Below are positions 1-8,549 of a DNA stretch of 49,323 nucleotides, piece by piece. The DNA comes from Marinobacterium rhizophilum DSM 18822 (GTDB lineage: Bacteria; Pseudomonadota; Gammaproteobacteria; Pseudomonadales; Balneatricaceae). Every line of letters begins with the position of its first letter. Position 1 is the stretch's first letter. The notes beneath the pieces are model-generated. The model was not told the origin of the DNA and did not search any database. It was given only the letters and a program-made list of their open reading frames with translations. The DNA is taken from contig NZ_KB899100.1 of assembly GCF_000378045.1 (NCBI RefSeq), positions 108,799 through 158,121 on the forward strand, written 5' to 3'. Both the position numbers and the translations under genes were made by a program.

Positions 1-230
1 TCGCCCGATTCGGCTATTCCATAAAGACCGCTTTCTGACCGGCTGCCGAAGCGATCCGTTAACTACCACGGGTACGGCACTGGTCGCCCGTTTCGGCTAT
101 TCCATAAAGACCGCTTTCTGACCGGCTGCCGAAGCTACCCGTTAACTACCCGTTAGCTACCACGGGTACGGCACGGATCGCCCGATTCGGCTATAATGGC
201 CGCTTTCAGACCGGCTACCGAGGCTACCCG
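1..230 (+). repeat. Three imperfect tandem copies of the dbpA promoter block
   Basis: Three head-to-tail units start at 1, 84 and 178, each opening with TCGCCCG(A/T)TTCGGCTAT. Unit 1 is 83 bp. Unit 2 is 94 bp and contains a small internal duplication of CTACCCGTTA. Unit 3 runs into the dbpA start codon. Only unit 3 carries TATAAT (192-197); units 1 and 2 have TATTCCATAAAG in its place. Unit 3 is therefore probably the functional promoter and the others diverged copies. The array may continue upstream of the window. Confidence 0.85.
192..197 (+). promoter_or_regulatory. Candidate -10 box for dbpA
   Basis: A perfect TATAAT lies 33 bp before the TTG start of dbpA. No good -35 hexamer sits 16-18 bp upstream (the sequence there is close to CGGCAC), so the call rests on the -10 match and its position. 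The transcript leader would be short, about 25 nt. Confidence 0.55.
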
Positions 231-1607
231 TTGACGCCACTCCCCTTTTCCGACCTGCCACTGCCCAAGGCGATGCTCGATAACCTGAGCAGCATTGGTT
301 ATCACGAGATGACGCCCATCCAGCAACAGAGCCTGCCCCTGCTGCTGGAAAACCGCGACCTGATTGCCCGCGCAAAAACCGGCAGCGGCAAGACGGCGGC
401 CTTTGGCATTGGGCTTTTGCTCAAGCTGGAACCCACCAGTTTCAGCCCCCAGGCACTGGTATTATGCCCGACACGGGAACTCGCAACGCAGGTCGCCAAT
501 GAGCTGCGCCGGCTGGCACGCTTCCAGGCCAACATCAAGATCATCACCCTGTCAGGCGGCATTTCGATTGGCCCGCAGATCGGCTCGCTGGAACATGGCG
601 CCCATATTGTCGTCGGCACTCCCGGGCGCATTCGCGATCACCTGAGCAAGAAGACCCTCAGGCTCGATCGCATCAAGACGCTGGTACTGGACGAAGCCGA
701 CCGCATGCTGGACATGGGCTTTCGTGACGAAATCAAGCAGATCGCCCAGATGACGCCAACCAGCCGCCAGACCCTGCTGTTCTCGGCCACCTACCCGGAT
801 GGCATCCAGGCCCTGAGCGGTGAATTCCAGCGCGACCCCGAGATGATTTCCATCGAGGAGCAGCAGAGCCCGCTGAAAATCCAGCAGAGTTTCTTTGAAA
901 CCGACCGCGAAGGACGCATGCAGGCGCTGCACCGTCTGCTGCTGCACTATCGCCCGGAAGCGGCGGTGATCTTCTGCAATACGCGGCAAAGCTGTAACGA
1001 ACTGGGGGCCTATCTCAATAGCGAGGGTTTCACCGCCTCAGTACTGCACGGCGAGCTGGAGCAACGTGACCGCGACCAGGTACTGGTGCTGTTTGCCAAC
1101 CGCAGCTGCCCGATCCTCATTGCCACCGATGTCGCCGCACGCGGTCTGGATATCGACGACCTGCCCTGCGTGATCAACTACGAGCTGACCCGCGACGCCG
1201 ACACCCACACGCACCGTATTGGCCGCACCGGTCGTGCAGGGCGGGAGGGGCTGGCACTGAACCTGGTGATTCCCTCCGAAGGTTACAAGGTCAACGCCAT
1301 CATGGAAGCCCAGCAGGCCAAGGATCCCGACTTCCTGCCCCTGCCCGAGCTCAGCACAGAGCGGGCCGCTCCCGCGAGCATGGTGACCCTGGCCATCAAT
1401 GGCGGTCGCAAGAACAAGGTGCGTCCTGGCGATATTCTCGGTGCGCTGACCGGTACCTCGGGCATCGCCGGCAGCAGCGTGGGCAAGATTTTCATCTTCG
1501 ACTTCGTGTCTTACGTGGCCGTTGAGCGAGCAGTCGCTTCCAAGGCTCTGGGTCAACTGCAAAACGGTACCATCAAGGGACGCAAGTACCGCATCCGCAA
1601 GCTCTGA
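231..1607 (+). CDS. dbpA: ATP-dependent RNA helicase DbpA
   Basis: DEAD-box helicase of 458 aa; the E. coli protein is 457 aa. In the family, DbpA is activated by hairpin 92 of 23S rRNA and acts in late assembly of the 50S subunit in the cytoplasm. Visible motifs in order: Q-motif region near 28-31, Walker A AKTGSGKT (48-55), PTREL (80-84), DEAD (154-157), SAT (185-187) and HRIGRTGR (328-335). A C-terminal RNA-binding domain, about residues 385-458, has the DbpA-type stretches RPGDILGALTG and GKIFIFDF. The start is TTG at 231, with GAGG at 220-223 as ribosome binding site; this gives an N-terminus matching the family. The gene stands alone downstream of the triplicated promoter block. Confidence 0.95.
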   Translation: MTPLPFSDLPLPKAMLDNLSSIGYHEMTPIQQQSLPLLLENRDLIARAKTGSGKTAAFGIGLLLKLEPTSFSPQALVLCPTRELATQVANELRRLARFQANIKIITLSGGISIGPQIGSLEHGAHIVVGTPGRIRDHLSKKTLRLDRIKTLVLDEADRMLDMGFRDEIKQIAQMTPTSRQTLLFSATYPDGIQALSGEFQRDPEMISIEEQQSPLKIQQSFFETDREGRMQALHRLLLHYRPEAAVIFCNTRQSCNELGAYLNSEGFTASVLHGELEQRDRDQVLVLFANRSCPILIATDVAARGLDIDDLPCVINYELTRDADTHTHRIGRTGRAGREGLALNLVIPSEGYKVNAIMEAQQAKDPDFLPLPELSTERAAPASMVTLAINGGRKNKVRPGDILGALTGTSGIAGSSVGKIFIFDFVSYVAVERAVASKALGQLQNGTIKGRKYRIRKL

Positions 1608-1624
1608 GCCTGCGCTGCGGACGT

Positions 1625-1654
1625 TGGCGTCACCCGCAAAGCCGGGTGACGCCA
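1625..1654 (+). terminator. Hairpin after dbpA
   Basis: A perfect 12-bp stem (TGGCGTCACCCG / CGGGTGACGCCA) with a 6-nt loop starts 17 bases after the dbpA stop. No T-run follows, so it may be a weak terminator or an mRNA-stabilising stem and not a classical intrinsic terminator. Confidence 0.55.
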
Positions 1655-1711
1655 CAAAACGCGCTCCACCGATAGAAAAGGATAGACAAAGGCCTTCTTC
1701 AGGCGTAAATA

Positions 1712-2395
1712 GTGCGTTTTGATCGAATATTGAGCACTTATTTGAACGCCATCTCCCCGCCCGACAGCACGCTTCTGTTCGATCGAATCGCCGATTCCCT
1801 GGCGACCACCGGCTACTGCATTTATCCACAGGCTCTGCCTGGCGCTCTGACTGACCGCATGTACCGTTATATGCAGGAACTGGAGCGGGAGGAATTTCGT
1901 CGCGCCGGTATCGGCCGGGATCAGGAGCAGCAGCTCAACCGCCAGGTGCGTGGCGATCAGATTCGCTGGCTTTCGGCGGGTCAACCCGACGAGGCGGCCT
2001 ACCTGGAGTGGATGGAACGCTTACGCATCGGCATCAACCGGCGCCTGATGATGGGGCTGTTTGACTACGAATGTCACTTTTCCCGTTATCCACAGGGCGC
2101 CTTCTACCGCCGCCACATGGATGCGTTTAAGGGACGCACCAACCGCGTGCTTTCGACCGTCTGCTACCTGAACCCGGACTGGAAAACATCCAGTGGCGGC
2201 GAGCTGCTGATCTATGCCGATGAACAGGGCCAGGAGCCCATCGAGAGGGTCGAGCCCTGCTACGGCACCCTGGTGGTATTTCTGAGCGACCGCTTTCCCC
2301 ACGAAGTACTGCCAGCGCAGCGCGAGCGACTCAGCCTGACCGGCTGGTACCGGGTCAACAACAGCCTGGGCGGTATTGTCGACCCGCCACGCTAG
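1712..2395 (+). CDS. 2OG-Fe(II) oxygenase (prolyl 4-hydroxylase-like)
   Basis: Protein of 227 aa with the Fe(II)/2-oxoglutarate triad of the prolyl-4-hydroxylase/SM-20 superfamily: His135 and Asp137 in FYRRHMDAF, distal His197 in RFPHEVL, and Arg206 as likely 2-oxoglutarate anchor in RERLSLTGWY. Family members hydroxylate protein or small-molecule substrates in the cytoplasm; the substrate here cannot be told. GTG at 1712 is preferred as start because AGG lies at 1701-1703 and it gives a full N-terminal helix region. It follows dbpA after about 100 bp and a hairpin, so it is probably transcribed separately. No signal peptide or membrane segment is visible. Confidence 0.85.
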   Translation: MRFDRILSTYLNAISPPDSTLLFDRIADSLATTGYCIYPQALPGALTDRMYRYMQELEREEFRRAGIGRDQEQQLNRQVRGDQIRWLSAGQPDEAAYLEWMERLRIGINRRLMMGLFDYECHFSRYPQGAFYRRHMDAFKGRTNRVLSTVCYLNPDWKTSSGGELLIYADEQGQEPIERVEPCYGTLVVFLSDRFPHEVLPAQRERLSLTGWYRVNNSLGGIVDPPR

Positions 2396-2425
2396 CCGCG
2401 CGGCGGTCCCTTAAGGACTCCGGCC

Positions 2426-3970
2426 TCAGACGTCTGCCTTGCCGCCCTTGTTGCGCATCGTCACCCGATAGAGGTCATGCCGACGATCGCGCAGATTGGT
2501 CACGGATCCTTCGGCGCGCACGACCTTCAGCTTGTCCAGATCCAGGTCCGAGAACATGATCATCTCGGTATTTGGCGTGGTCTCGGACAATACCGCATCG
2601 TGCGGGAACATGAAGTCCGACGGCGAGAATACCGCCGACTGGGCGTATTGCACGTCCAGGTTATCGACACTGGGCAGGTTGCCGACGCTACCCGCGATGC
2701 AGGCATAACACTCGTTCTCGATCGCCCGTGCCTGGGCACAGTGGCGTACCCGCAGGTAGCTGTTCTTGGTATCGGTCCAGAAGGGCACGAACAGAATCTC
2801 CATGCCTTCTTCGGCCAGCAGGCGGCCCAATTCCGGGAACTCGACGTCATAGCAGATAAGAATGCCGATCTTGCCGGCATCGGTATCGAATACCTTCAAG
2901 CCTTCGCCGCCCTCGATAACCCAGTCGCGCCGTTCATGGGGCGTGATATGCAGCTTGCGCTGCTCCTCACAGGTGCCGTCGCGGTGACAAAGGTAGGCCA
3001 CGTTGTAGAGCCGTTCATTTTCAATCAGTGGCATGGAGCCGGTGATGATATTGATGTTGTAGCTCACCGCCATCTGCAGCATGGCTTCGCGGAACTGCTC
3101 GGTATAGCCGGCCAGGTAGCGGATAGCCTCGGTACGCTGTGACTGATTGGTCAGCCCCATCAGGGCACCGTTGAAAAACTCGGGGAAAAGCACGAAGTCA
3201 CTTTCATACTCGGATACCGTATCGACGAAGTATTCCACCTGCTGCAGAATGTCCTCCACCGACTCGATCGTACGCATCTGCCACTGCACCACACCCACCC
3301 GAACCTGGGTCTTGCGCACGCTGATCGGACGCGCTTCGGGCTCATACAGTATGTTGTCCCACTCCAGCAGGGTTGCATAGCCTGCGGACTTTTCATCCTC
3401 TGGCAGGTAACGCCGCAGAAGGCGCTTGACGGTAAAGTCGTTGGCCAGCTGGAAACTCAGGATCGGATCATAGATTTCCTTGCGTGCCACCTTGCCAATG
3501 TATTCCTTGGCCGACAGCTCATCACTGTATTCGTGGTACTTGGGAATGCGCCCGCCGGCAAGAACGCTGCGCAGGTTGAACTGGCGGCACAACTCCTTGC
3601 GGGCATCGTACAGTCGCCGCCCCAGCCGATAGCCGCGGTACTCCGGGGTGATCAGCACATCAAGCCCGTAGAGCGCATCACCTTCCGGATCGATATGGAT
3701 TTCCTGGCCCCGACCGATCAGGTCGTCATAGGTATGGGGGTTACTGAATTTCTCGTAACTGACCAGCGCGGTCAGGGCGATACCCACCACCTGCTCGTTA
3801 TCGACCACGCAGATCTGGCCTTCGGGAAACTCATCCACCAACTGGTGGATGGTGGATTCGGGCCAGGCACCGCCAATATCCGGGTACACCCGATCCATCA
3901 GTACCTGAATCTGGGGATAATCACTGTGGGTGATATTGCGCAAACCTAGCTTGAGATCTTCAAGGCTCAT
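2426..3970 (-). CDS. GNAT acetyltransferase-carbon-nitrogen hydrolase fusion
   Basis: Two-domain protein of 514 aa. Residues about 1-205 form a GNAT-type N-acetyltransferase domain, with the acetyl-CoA-binding region near ITPEYRGYRLGRRLY. Residues about 220-485 form a nitrilase-superfamily amidohydrolase with an intact Glu-Lys-Cys triad: Glu264 in FPEFFN, Lys339 in EQRKLHI, Cys373 in ICYDVEFPE. The hydrolase half would cleave a C-N amide bond; the GNAT half would acylate an amine. The joint substrate is unknown. The ATG at 3970 is chosen because GGAG lies about 8 nt upstream; a GTG at 3997 would add nine residues but has no convincing ribosome binding site. It is convergent with the oxygenase gene. 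Confidence 0.85.
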   Translation of the reverse strand: MSLEDLKLGLRNITHSDYPQIQVLMDRVYPDIGGAWPESTIHQLVDEFPEGQICVVDNEQVVGIALTALVSYEKFSNPHTYDDLIGRGQEIHIDPEGDALYGLDVLITPEYRGYRLGRRLYDARKELCRQFNLRSVLAGGRIPKYHEYSDELSAKEYIGKVARKEIYDPILSFQLANDFTVKRLLRRYLPEDEKSAGYATLLEWDNILYEPEARPISVRKTQVRVGVVQWQMRTIESVEDILQQVEYFVDTVSEYESDFVLFPEFFNGALMGLTNQSQRTEAIRYLAGYTEQFREAMLQMAVSYNINIITGSMPLIENERLYNVAYLCHRDGTCEEQRKLHITPHERRDWVIEGGEGLKVFDTDAGKIGILICYDVEFPELGRLLAEEGMEILFVPFWTDTKNSYLRVRHCAQARAIENECYACIAGSVGNLPSVDNLDVQYAQSAVFSPSDFMFPHDAVLSETTPNTEMIMFSDLDLDKLKVVRAEGSVTNLRDRRHDLYRVTMRNKGGKADV

Positions 3971-4114
3971 AGGGACTCCATTCGATTCGACCAGCACTCA
4001 GACTAACGACTGCACCTGAAGTTGCAACCCTGCAGGCCACTGCCATCACATTTAGACCCATCACCAAGACGCGTAACCTTAATCCGCCTAACAGCCGGTG
4101 ACCCTGTTCCGATT

Positions 4115-5215
4115 CTAATCCAGCCGCTTGCGAAAACGCAGCACAGCCAGTGTCATGGTGAGCAGAAACATGCCCAGCAACACCAGCACATCCGGCCAGA
4201 GCTGGCCGAGTTCGGCCCCCCGCAGCATCAGCCCCCGAATAACCCGAATGAAATGGGTCAGCGGCAGAGCCTCGGCAATCAGCTGCGCGACCCGGGGCAT
4301 GCCGTCGAACGGAAACATGAAGCCCGACAATAGAATAGACGGCAAAAAGAAGAAAAACGCCATCTGAATGGCCTGAAACTGGGTGCCCACCAGGGTTGAT
4401 ATCAACAAGCCCAGTCCCAGATTGGCGGCAATAAACAACAGGGCCGCCAGATACACCTCCCCCAACGCGCCGTTGAGCGGCACATCGAACAACTGCGCCC
4501 CCAGCAGCACAATCACAGTCACCTGTACCAGGCCAATAAGAATATAGGGCAGCACCTTGCCCAGCATCAGCTCGAGAGAACTGACCGGGGTATTGATCAG
4601 CAGCTCCAGATTGCCACGCTCGCGTTCACGCACGATGGCCACGGCGGTAAACATGACCATGGTCATGGTGAGGATCACGCCAATCAGTCCCGGCACCACG
4701 AACACCGCCGAGCGACGCTCGGGATTGTAGAAATTACGCACTTCGAACAGCCGTACCACCGGCTCGAGCCGGGCCGCCGTGTCCATCGTCAGGGGCATGG
4801 ACACCAGCTGCCTGGCGGACGCCAGTATGATGGGGTCGCTGCCATCAACCAGCAGCTGTGCGGCCGGGCGCGTTGTCTGCTGCAGACGGCGCTCGAAGTC
4901 CGGCGGGATAAGCACCCCCACATGTATCTGGCCGCGGTCGAGCAGCTCGCGCAGCGAGGCGGCACTGTCAACGCGCGCCACGATGCGCAGTACCTGGGAG
5001 GCTTCAAGACGCGACTGCAACTGACGCGACAGCTCGGTACCGGCCTGGTCTGCCACGGCGGCACTGAGCTGGCGCACATCGGTGTTGATGGCATAGCCAA
5101 ACAGCATGATTTGCAGCATCGGAATGCCAAAGATCATGCCAAAGGTCAGACGATCACGCCTGAGCTGGCGGATCTCCTTGGTCAGAATGGCCCACAGCCG
5201 CTGCAGCGCGGCCAT
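4115..5215 (-). CDS. ABC-2 type transporter permease
   Basis: Membrane protein of 366 aa with ABC-2 permease topology: one N-terminal membrane segment (about residues 25-42), a large periplasmic domain to about residue 170, then five hydrophobic segments. It resembles YhhJ/YbhR-type permeases that work with an HlyD-like protein to export drugs or other hydrophobic compounds from the inner membrane. The ATG overlaps the TGA of the ATPase gene by one base (TGATG), indicating translational coupling. It is the last gene of the operon. Only one permease gene is present, so a homodimer is the simplest arrangement. Confidence 0.9.
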   Translation of the reverse strand: MAALQRLWAILTKEIRQLRRDRLTFGMIFGIPMLQIMLFGYAINTDVRQLSAAVADQAGTELSRQLQSRLEASQVLRIVARVDSAASLRELLDRGQIHVGVLIPPDFERRLQQTTRPAAQLLVDGSDPIILASARQLVSMPLTMDTAARLEPVVRLFEVRNFYNPERRSAVFVVPGLIGVILTMTMVMFTAVAIVRERERGNLELLINTPVSSLELMLGKVLPYILIGLVQVTVIVLLGAQLFDVPLNGALGEVYLAALLFIAANLGLGLLISTLVGTQFQAIQMAFFFFLPSILLSGFMFPFDGMPRVAQLIAEALPLTHFIRVIRGLMLRGAELGQLWPDVLVLLGMFLLTMTLAVLRFRKRLD

Positions 5216-6183
5216 CAGGCAGCCTTCTCCGACCGGCTGGCCTGTGTTACCGCCACGAAAACATCTTCAAGGCTCGGCGCCGTATCGTCGCACTGCGCCT
5301 CAATGCCCACCGCCAGCAGCAGGCCACGCACATGTTCGGCGGGCCGGCCAACAGTATGGGGCACCAGCACGCGCTGGCGCATGCCTAGCTGGGTAATGCT
5401 GCGCACCGTCTCCTGCGCTGCCAGTGCCCGTTGCACCTTCCGGGGCACAGAGGATTCCACCAGTACCACCGCACAGTCCATGTCGGCCATCAGCTGCAGA
5501 GGGGCCCCGTCTGCCACCAACACACCCCGGTCCAGTATAGCCAGCCGGTGGCAGCGCTCAGCCTCGTCCATGTAATGCGTCGACACCAGAATGGTGGTGC
5601 CCTGTTCGACCAACGCAAAGAGTGCATCCCAGAAGTCACGCCGGCTCTGCGGATCCACCGCACTGGTCGGCTCATCCAGCAACAGCAACTGCGGGCGGTG
5701 CAGGGTCGCCGCGGCCAGGGACAGGCGCTGGCGCTGGCCTCCGCTCAAGGTCCCGGCGAAGTGGTGCTGCAGTTCGCCAAGGCCATACTGCTGCAGTGCA
5801 TCGCTGATACGCGCGCGGCGCAGCGCGCGTGACAGGCCATAGATACGGGCAATAAAGTCGAGATTTTCCAACACCGTCATGTCTTCGTAGAGCGAGAAGC
5901 GCTGTGTCATGTAGCCAATCTTGTGTTTCAGCCGTTCGGCATCACCGGGAACCTCATGCCCGAGTACCCGGGCGCTGCCGGCGCTTGGCAGCAGCAGGCC
6001 ACACAGCAGACGAATGGTCGTGGACTTGCCGGAACCGTTAGGTCCCAGAAAGCCGTACACCATGCCTTTAGGTACCTGCAGGTCGAGCCCGCTGACCGCC
6101 ACCACATCGCCAAAACGCCGACTCAGCCCCCGCGCCTCGATCGCAAGCTCACTCGTGGAATTCCCCTGCTGTGCGCCGGTCAC
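5215..6183 (-). CDS. ABC transporter ATP-binding protein
   Basis: Nucleotide-binding subunit of 322 aa. Walker A GPNGSGKST starts near residue 47, the Q-loop glutamine is Gln94, the signature LSGGQ is at 146-150, Walker B LLLLDEP at 166-172, and the H-loop histidine is His203 in STHYMDEAE. A C-terminal extension of about 90 residues resembles that of DrrA/CcmA-like drug and polysaccharide exporters. It starts with GTG at 6183 and overlaps the stop of the upstream lipoprotein gene by four bases (GTGA), so it is co-translated with it. It powers the adjacent permease. Confidence 0.92.
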   Translation of the reverse strand: MTGAQQGNSTSELAIEARGLSRRFGDVVAVSGLDLQVPKGMVYGFLGPNGSGKSTTIRLLCGLLLPSAGSARVLGHEVPGDAERLKHKIGYMTQRFSLYEDMTVLENLDFIARIYGLSRALRRARISDALQQYGLGELQHHFAGTLSGGQRQRLSLAAATLHRPQLLLLDEPTSAVDPQSRRDFWDALFALVEQGTTILVSTHYMDEAERCHRLAILDRGVLVADGAPLQLMADMDCAVVLVESSVPRKVQRALAAQETVRSITQLGMRQRVLVPHTVGRPAEHVRGLLLAVGIEAQCDDTAPSLEDVFVAVTQASRSEKAA

Positions 6184-7139
6184 AGGCCCAGGCCCTCGAA
6201 ACTGACCTGTACCGGCAGCCCGCCCGGCAGAACGTCAACACCGGCACCGTTAAGCTCAACCTCAGCCAGATAACTCAGCCGAGAACGGTCGCGTTCGGTG
6301 AGAGAATTAAATGGCGTAAAGCTGGCGGCGGCACTGATATAGCGGATCTGACCATCAAAGGGACTGGCAATACCGTCCACCTGAATGCGCGCGCGGCTCC
6401 CCGTTTGCAAGCGGGCCCGCAGCGGTTCGGGTACATAGACCCGGGCATAGGGCGCCTCGCCTGCCAACAGCACCGCAACCACCTTGCCCACGGGCGGGCG
6501 CTCGCCCAGCTCAAAGGGGAGCTCGTCCAGCACGGCGTTACGCGGCGCCTGCAAACGCAGCCGTTCCAGTGTTACCTGCAACTGTGCCAGGCGCGCCTCG
6601 GCCTGCTGTACCTGGGCTTCGCCCTGCACCAGCTCTTCCGGCGTACTGCCGTGCAGCAATTCGTCCAGCTGGGCGCGACTCATGCGCAGCTGTGCCTGAG
6701 TGCTGCTGGCCCGTGTTCTCGCCCTATCAACAGCCTCAACACTGGTCAGGCGCTGGCGCTGCAACGCCTCGATACGACGCAGCTCCGACACCGCATTCTC
6801 CGCTTCGGCCTCGGCCCCTGCCAGACGAGCCCGTGCCACTTCTATACGCTCGCTTCTGGGGCCGCGCCGCAGCTCGGCCAGCCGCCCCCTGGCCTGGACC
6901 AGCACTGCAGCCGCCTCGTCCAGACGCGCCCTTACCAGACGGTCCTCCTGCTGCAGGATAAGGTCACCGGCCCTCAGGCGCTGCCCTTCACGCGCCTCAA
7001 TATGCACTATGGGCTCATTCAGATCAGCAATGAGCTCAACCCGGTCCCAGGCCAGCACGCCATTAATACCAGCGTCCTGCTGCCATTCGCATCCGGCCAG
7101 ACTCAACAGCAACAGCGCGCCCGCTGCAGTCAATTTCAT
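6180..7139 (-). CDS. HlyD-family membrane fusion lipoprotein of ABC exporter
   Basis: Periplasmic adaptor of 319 aa. The N-terminus is a lipoprotein signal with lipobox LAGC and Cys17 as lipidation site. A biotinyl/lipoyl-like half, a long alanine/arginine/glutamate-rich coiled coil (about residues 75-185), and a beta-barrel region containing the QVDGI stretch follow. It would link the ABC pump to an outer-membrane channel; none is encoded nearby. The ATG at 7139 is preferred over an upstream in-frame start at 7190 because only the former places the lipobox correctly. First gene of the exporter operon (fusion protein, ATPase, permease). Confidence 0.88.
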   Translation of the reverse strand: MKLTAAGALLLLSLAGCEWQQDAGINGVLAWDRVELIADLNEPIVHIEAREGQRLRAGDLILQQEDRLVRARLDEAAAVLVQARGRLAELRRGPRSERIEVARARLAGAEAEAENAVSELRRIEALQRQRLTSVEAVDRARTRASSTQAQLRMSRAQLDELLHGSTPEELVQGEAQVQQAEARLAQLQVTLERLRLQAPRNAVLDELPFELGERPPVGKVVAVLLAGEAPYARVYVPEPLRARLQTGSRARIQVDGIASPFDGQIRYISAAASFTPFNSLTERDRSRLSYLAEVELNGAGVDVLPGGLPVQVSFEGLGL

Positions 7140-7306
7140 CCTTAATTCCCCTGTCTCGCTGTCCTTGAATATCGCCTGCGACAGCATCACCCGAGCCGCG
7201 CCCGAGGCGATGAAAAAATAGTCTCATACGGGCGTCTCGGACTATTCCCGCGCCCCACGCTCGAGTTTAGAATGCGCGCAACTTTTGCCATTGAGCTTGC
7301 CCATGT

Positions 7307-8131
7307 ATGAAACTGGTGTCGTTCGACGCTTTTCGCACTCTGCGCCTTCCTGAGACAAACTACATCAAACCGGAACTCTTCTTCACCCACCTCGCCAGGG
7401 TGAAGGAAGCTGACTGGGTCCTGTTCCCGGAGTACTGGCAGGTCAATCCGGTGGTGTTCGCCCTGAAACGGCGTATCTTCCCGAGTCTCGCCTCCTACCT
7501 GCTCGGTCACAACAAGATCGAGATGACCCGCGCCTTCATGAGCGTAGCACCCGAGCACGTTCCCTGGACTCTCGTGGCGCCCAATGAGCCGGTCTCGGCT
7601 GAGCATCTCTGGCAGCAAATGGCCCTGCCTTTTGTCGCCAAGATCCCGAAAAGCTCGATGGGCGACGGCGTGTTCCTGATCGAAAACCGCGCCGACTGGC
7701 AACATTACCTCAACCTGACGCCCAGCCTCTACGTACAGGAGTTTTTGCCCATTGATCGCGACCTGCGCATCGTATGGGTAGGTGACCGGGTGCTGGGCGG
7801 CTTCTGGCGCCGGCAGTCCGAACAAGGGTTCCACAACAACCTGTCCCGCGGCGGTCAAATCGACAACAGCCCGCTGCCCAGAGCTGCCGTGGAACTGGTC
7901 CGGCGTCTGGCCACGGCTTTGGAGATCGACCATGCCGGTTTCGATATTGCCATGGTGGACGGCTACCCCTTCGTACTGGAGTTCAACCGGCTGTTCGGCA
8001 ATCGCGGACTGGGGGCCATCAATCACGATATCCCCGGCGTGATTCTCGACTATCTGCAGCGTCGCGCCCGCTGCGACGATCCTGACGACGACCCATTGCG
8101 ACCGACGCCAATCTGGCCGCTCGCGGTCTGA
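7307..8131 (+). CDS. ATP-grasp (RimK-like) protein
   Basis: Cytoplasmic protein of 274 aa with an ATP-grasp fold of the RimK/glutathione-synthetase type. Visible are the ATP-binding lysine region PFVAKIPKSSMGDGVF, the adenine-binding stretch YVQEFLP, and the metal-binding region FVLEFNRLFGNRG near the C-terminus. The family ligates a carboxylate to an amine through an acyl phosphate; the substrate cannot be predicted. The N-terminal about 90 residues stand in for the pre-ATP-grasp domain and are short. The ATG at 7307 overlaps another ATG at 7303 in a different frame. It is divergent from the ABC exporter and followed by a strong hairpin. Confidence 0.75.
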   Translation: MKLVSFDAFRTLRLPETNYIKPELFFTHLARVKEADWVLFPEYWQVNPVVFALKRRIFPSLASYLLGHNKIEMTRAFMSVAPEHVPWTLVAPNEPVSAEHLWQQMALPFVAKIPKSSMGDGVFLIENRADWQHYLNLTPSLYVQEFLPIDRDLRIVWVGDRVLGGFWRRQSEQGFHNNLSRGGQIDNSPLPRAAVELVRRLATALEIDHAGFDIAMVDGYPFVLEFNRLFGNRGLGAINHDIPGVILDYLQRRARCDDPDDDPLRPTPIWPLAV

Positions 8132-8136
8132 CACCC

Positions 8137-8172
8137 CGTCGCCGGCCGTCGCACCCGCTACGGCCGACGACG
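8137..8172 (+). terminator. Hairpin after ATP-grasp gene
   Basis: Arms CGTCGCCGGCCGT and ACGGCCGACGACG pair over 12 bp with one mismatch and a 10-nt loop, starting six bases after the stop codon. There is no T-run, so it may terminate weakly or protect the mRNA 3' end. Confidence 0.5.
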
Positions 8173-8329
8173 TATCCTGCATCGCAAGACCCAGCCCGTT
8201 GTTCTAGTCTTAATCCTGGTTTCACCCGCCGCACCAATAAAGGGCGCAACGACCAGAAAGAGTGCGAACGAGGGTTGACCAAGCAGTCAGTAAAAGCGCA
8301 TGATTCGGTTCCACTGAACTGGATTGCCC

Positions 8330-8419
8330 ATGATCACGCACTCGATCGTCCGAAAGCTCGCATCCTTCCGACTGGCCTGTGTGGCCCGCTGGATGCGGCC
8401 GTCTGCGGTCGGGAACTGA
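8330..8419 (+). CDS. Possible leader peptide upstream of EamA transporter
   Basis: A short ORF of 29 codons (ATG at 8330, TGA at 8417-8419) beginning MITHSIVRKL and ending WMRPSAVGN. Its last codons overlap the segment 8394-8400 that can pair with the left arm of the downstream terminator, the usual geometry of translation-coupled attenuation. The ribosome binding site is poor and no amino acid is strongly over-represented, so expression is uncertain. Confidence 0.25.
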   Translation: MITHSIVRKLASFRLACVARWMRPSAVGN

Positions 8420-8483
8420 ACGGTTTCAGTCAGTAACCGGGGTTCCGAGGCCGCAGCGTTCACGCTTGCGGCCTTTTCATTTT
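8394..8483 (+). terminator. Attenuator-like terminator with competing antiterminator
   Basis: Terminator: GGCCGCAGCG (8449-8458) pairs with CGCTTGCGGCC (8463-8473) with one bulge, followed by TTTTCATTTT. Antiterminator: TGCGGCC at 8394-8400 is the exact complement of GGCCGCA at 8449-8455, so the two stems exclude each other. The transporter start is 67 bp after the T-run. This architecture suggests premature termination control. Confidence 0.6.
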
Positions 8484-8549
8484 GTGGGCTGCGGGCGCCG
8501 TCAACGGCTTCGGGAACAGGGAGTTTCCGTAATCGACAAGGAGAAACAG

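Larger units (their letters stand above)
8132..8549 (+). other. 418-bp intergenic region with structured leader
   Basis: No conventional gene. It contains the hairpin at 8137-8172, a possible 29-codon leader ORF (8330-8419), an attenuator-like pair of alternative stems (8394-8483) and the ribosome binding site of the first EamA gene. I recognise no known riboswitch consensus. Confidence 0.6.

Noticed and set aside
7187-8182. Long open frame on the minus strand opposite the ATP-grasp gene, and similar long shadows opposite nuoL, nuoM, nuoN and leuA
   Set aside because: They are antisense to clear family members, have low-complexity composition typical of GC-rich shadows and lack recognisable domains.
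8132-8549. A known riboswitch (guanidine, glycine, SAM or yybP type) before the EamA gene
   Set aside because: None of the conserved cores of those classes could be found; only the generic terminator/antiterminator layout is supported.
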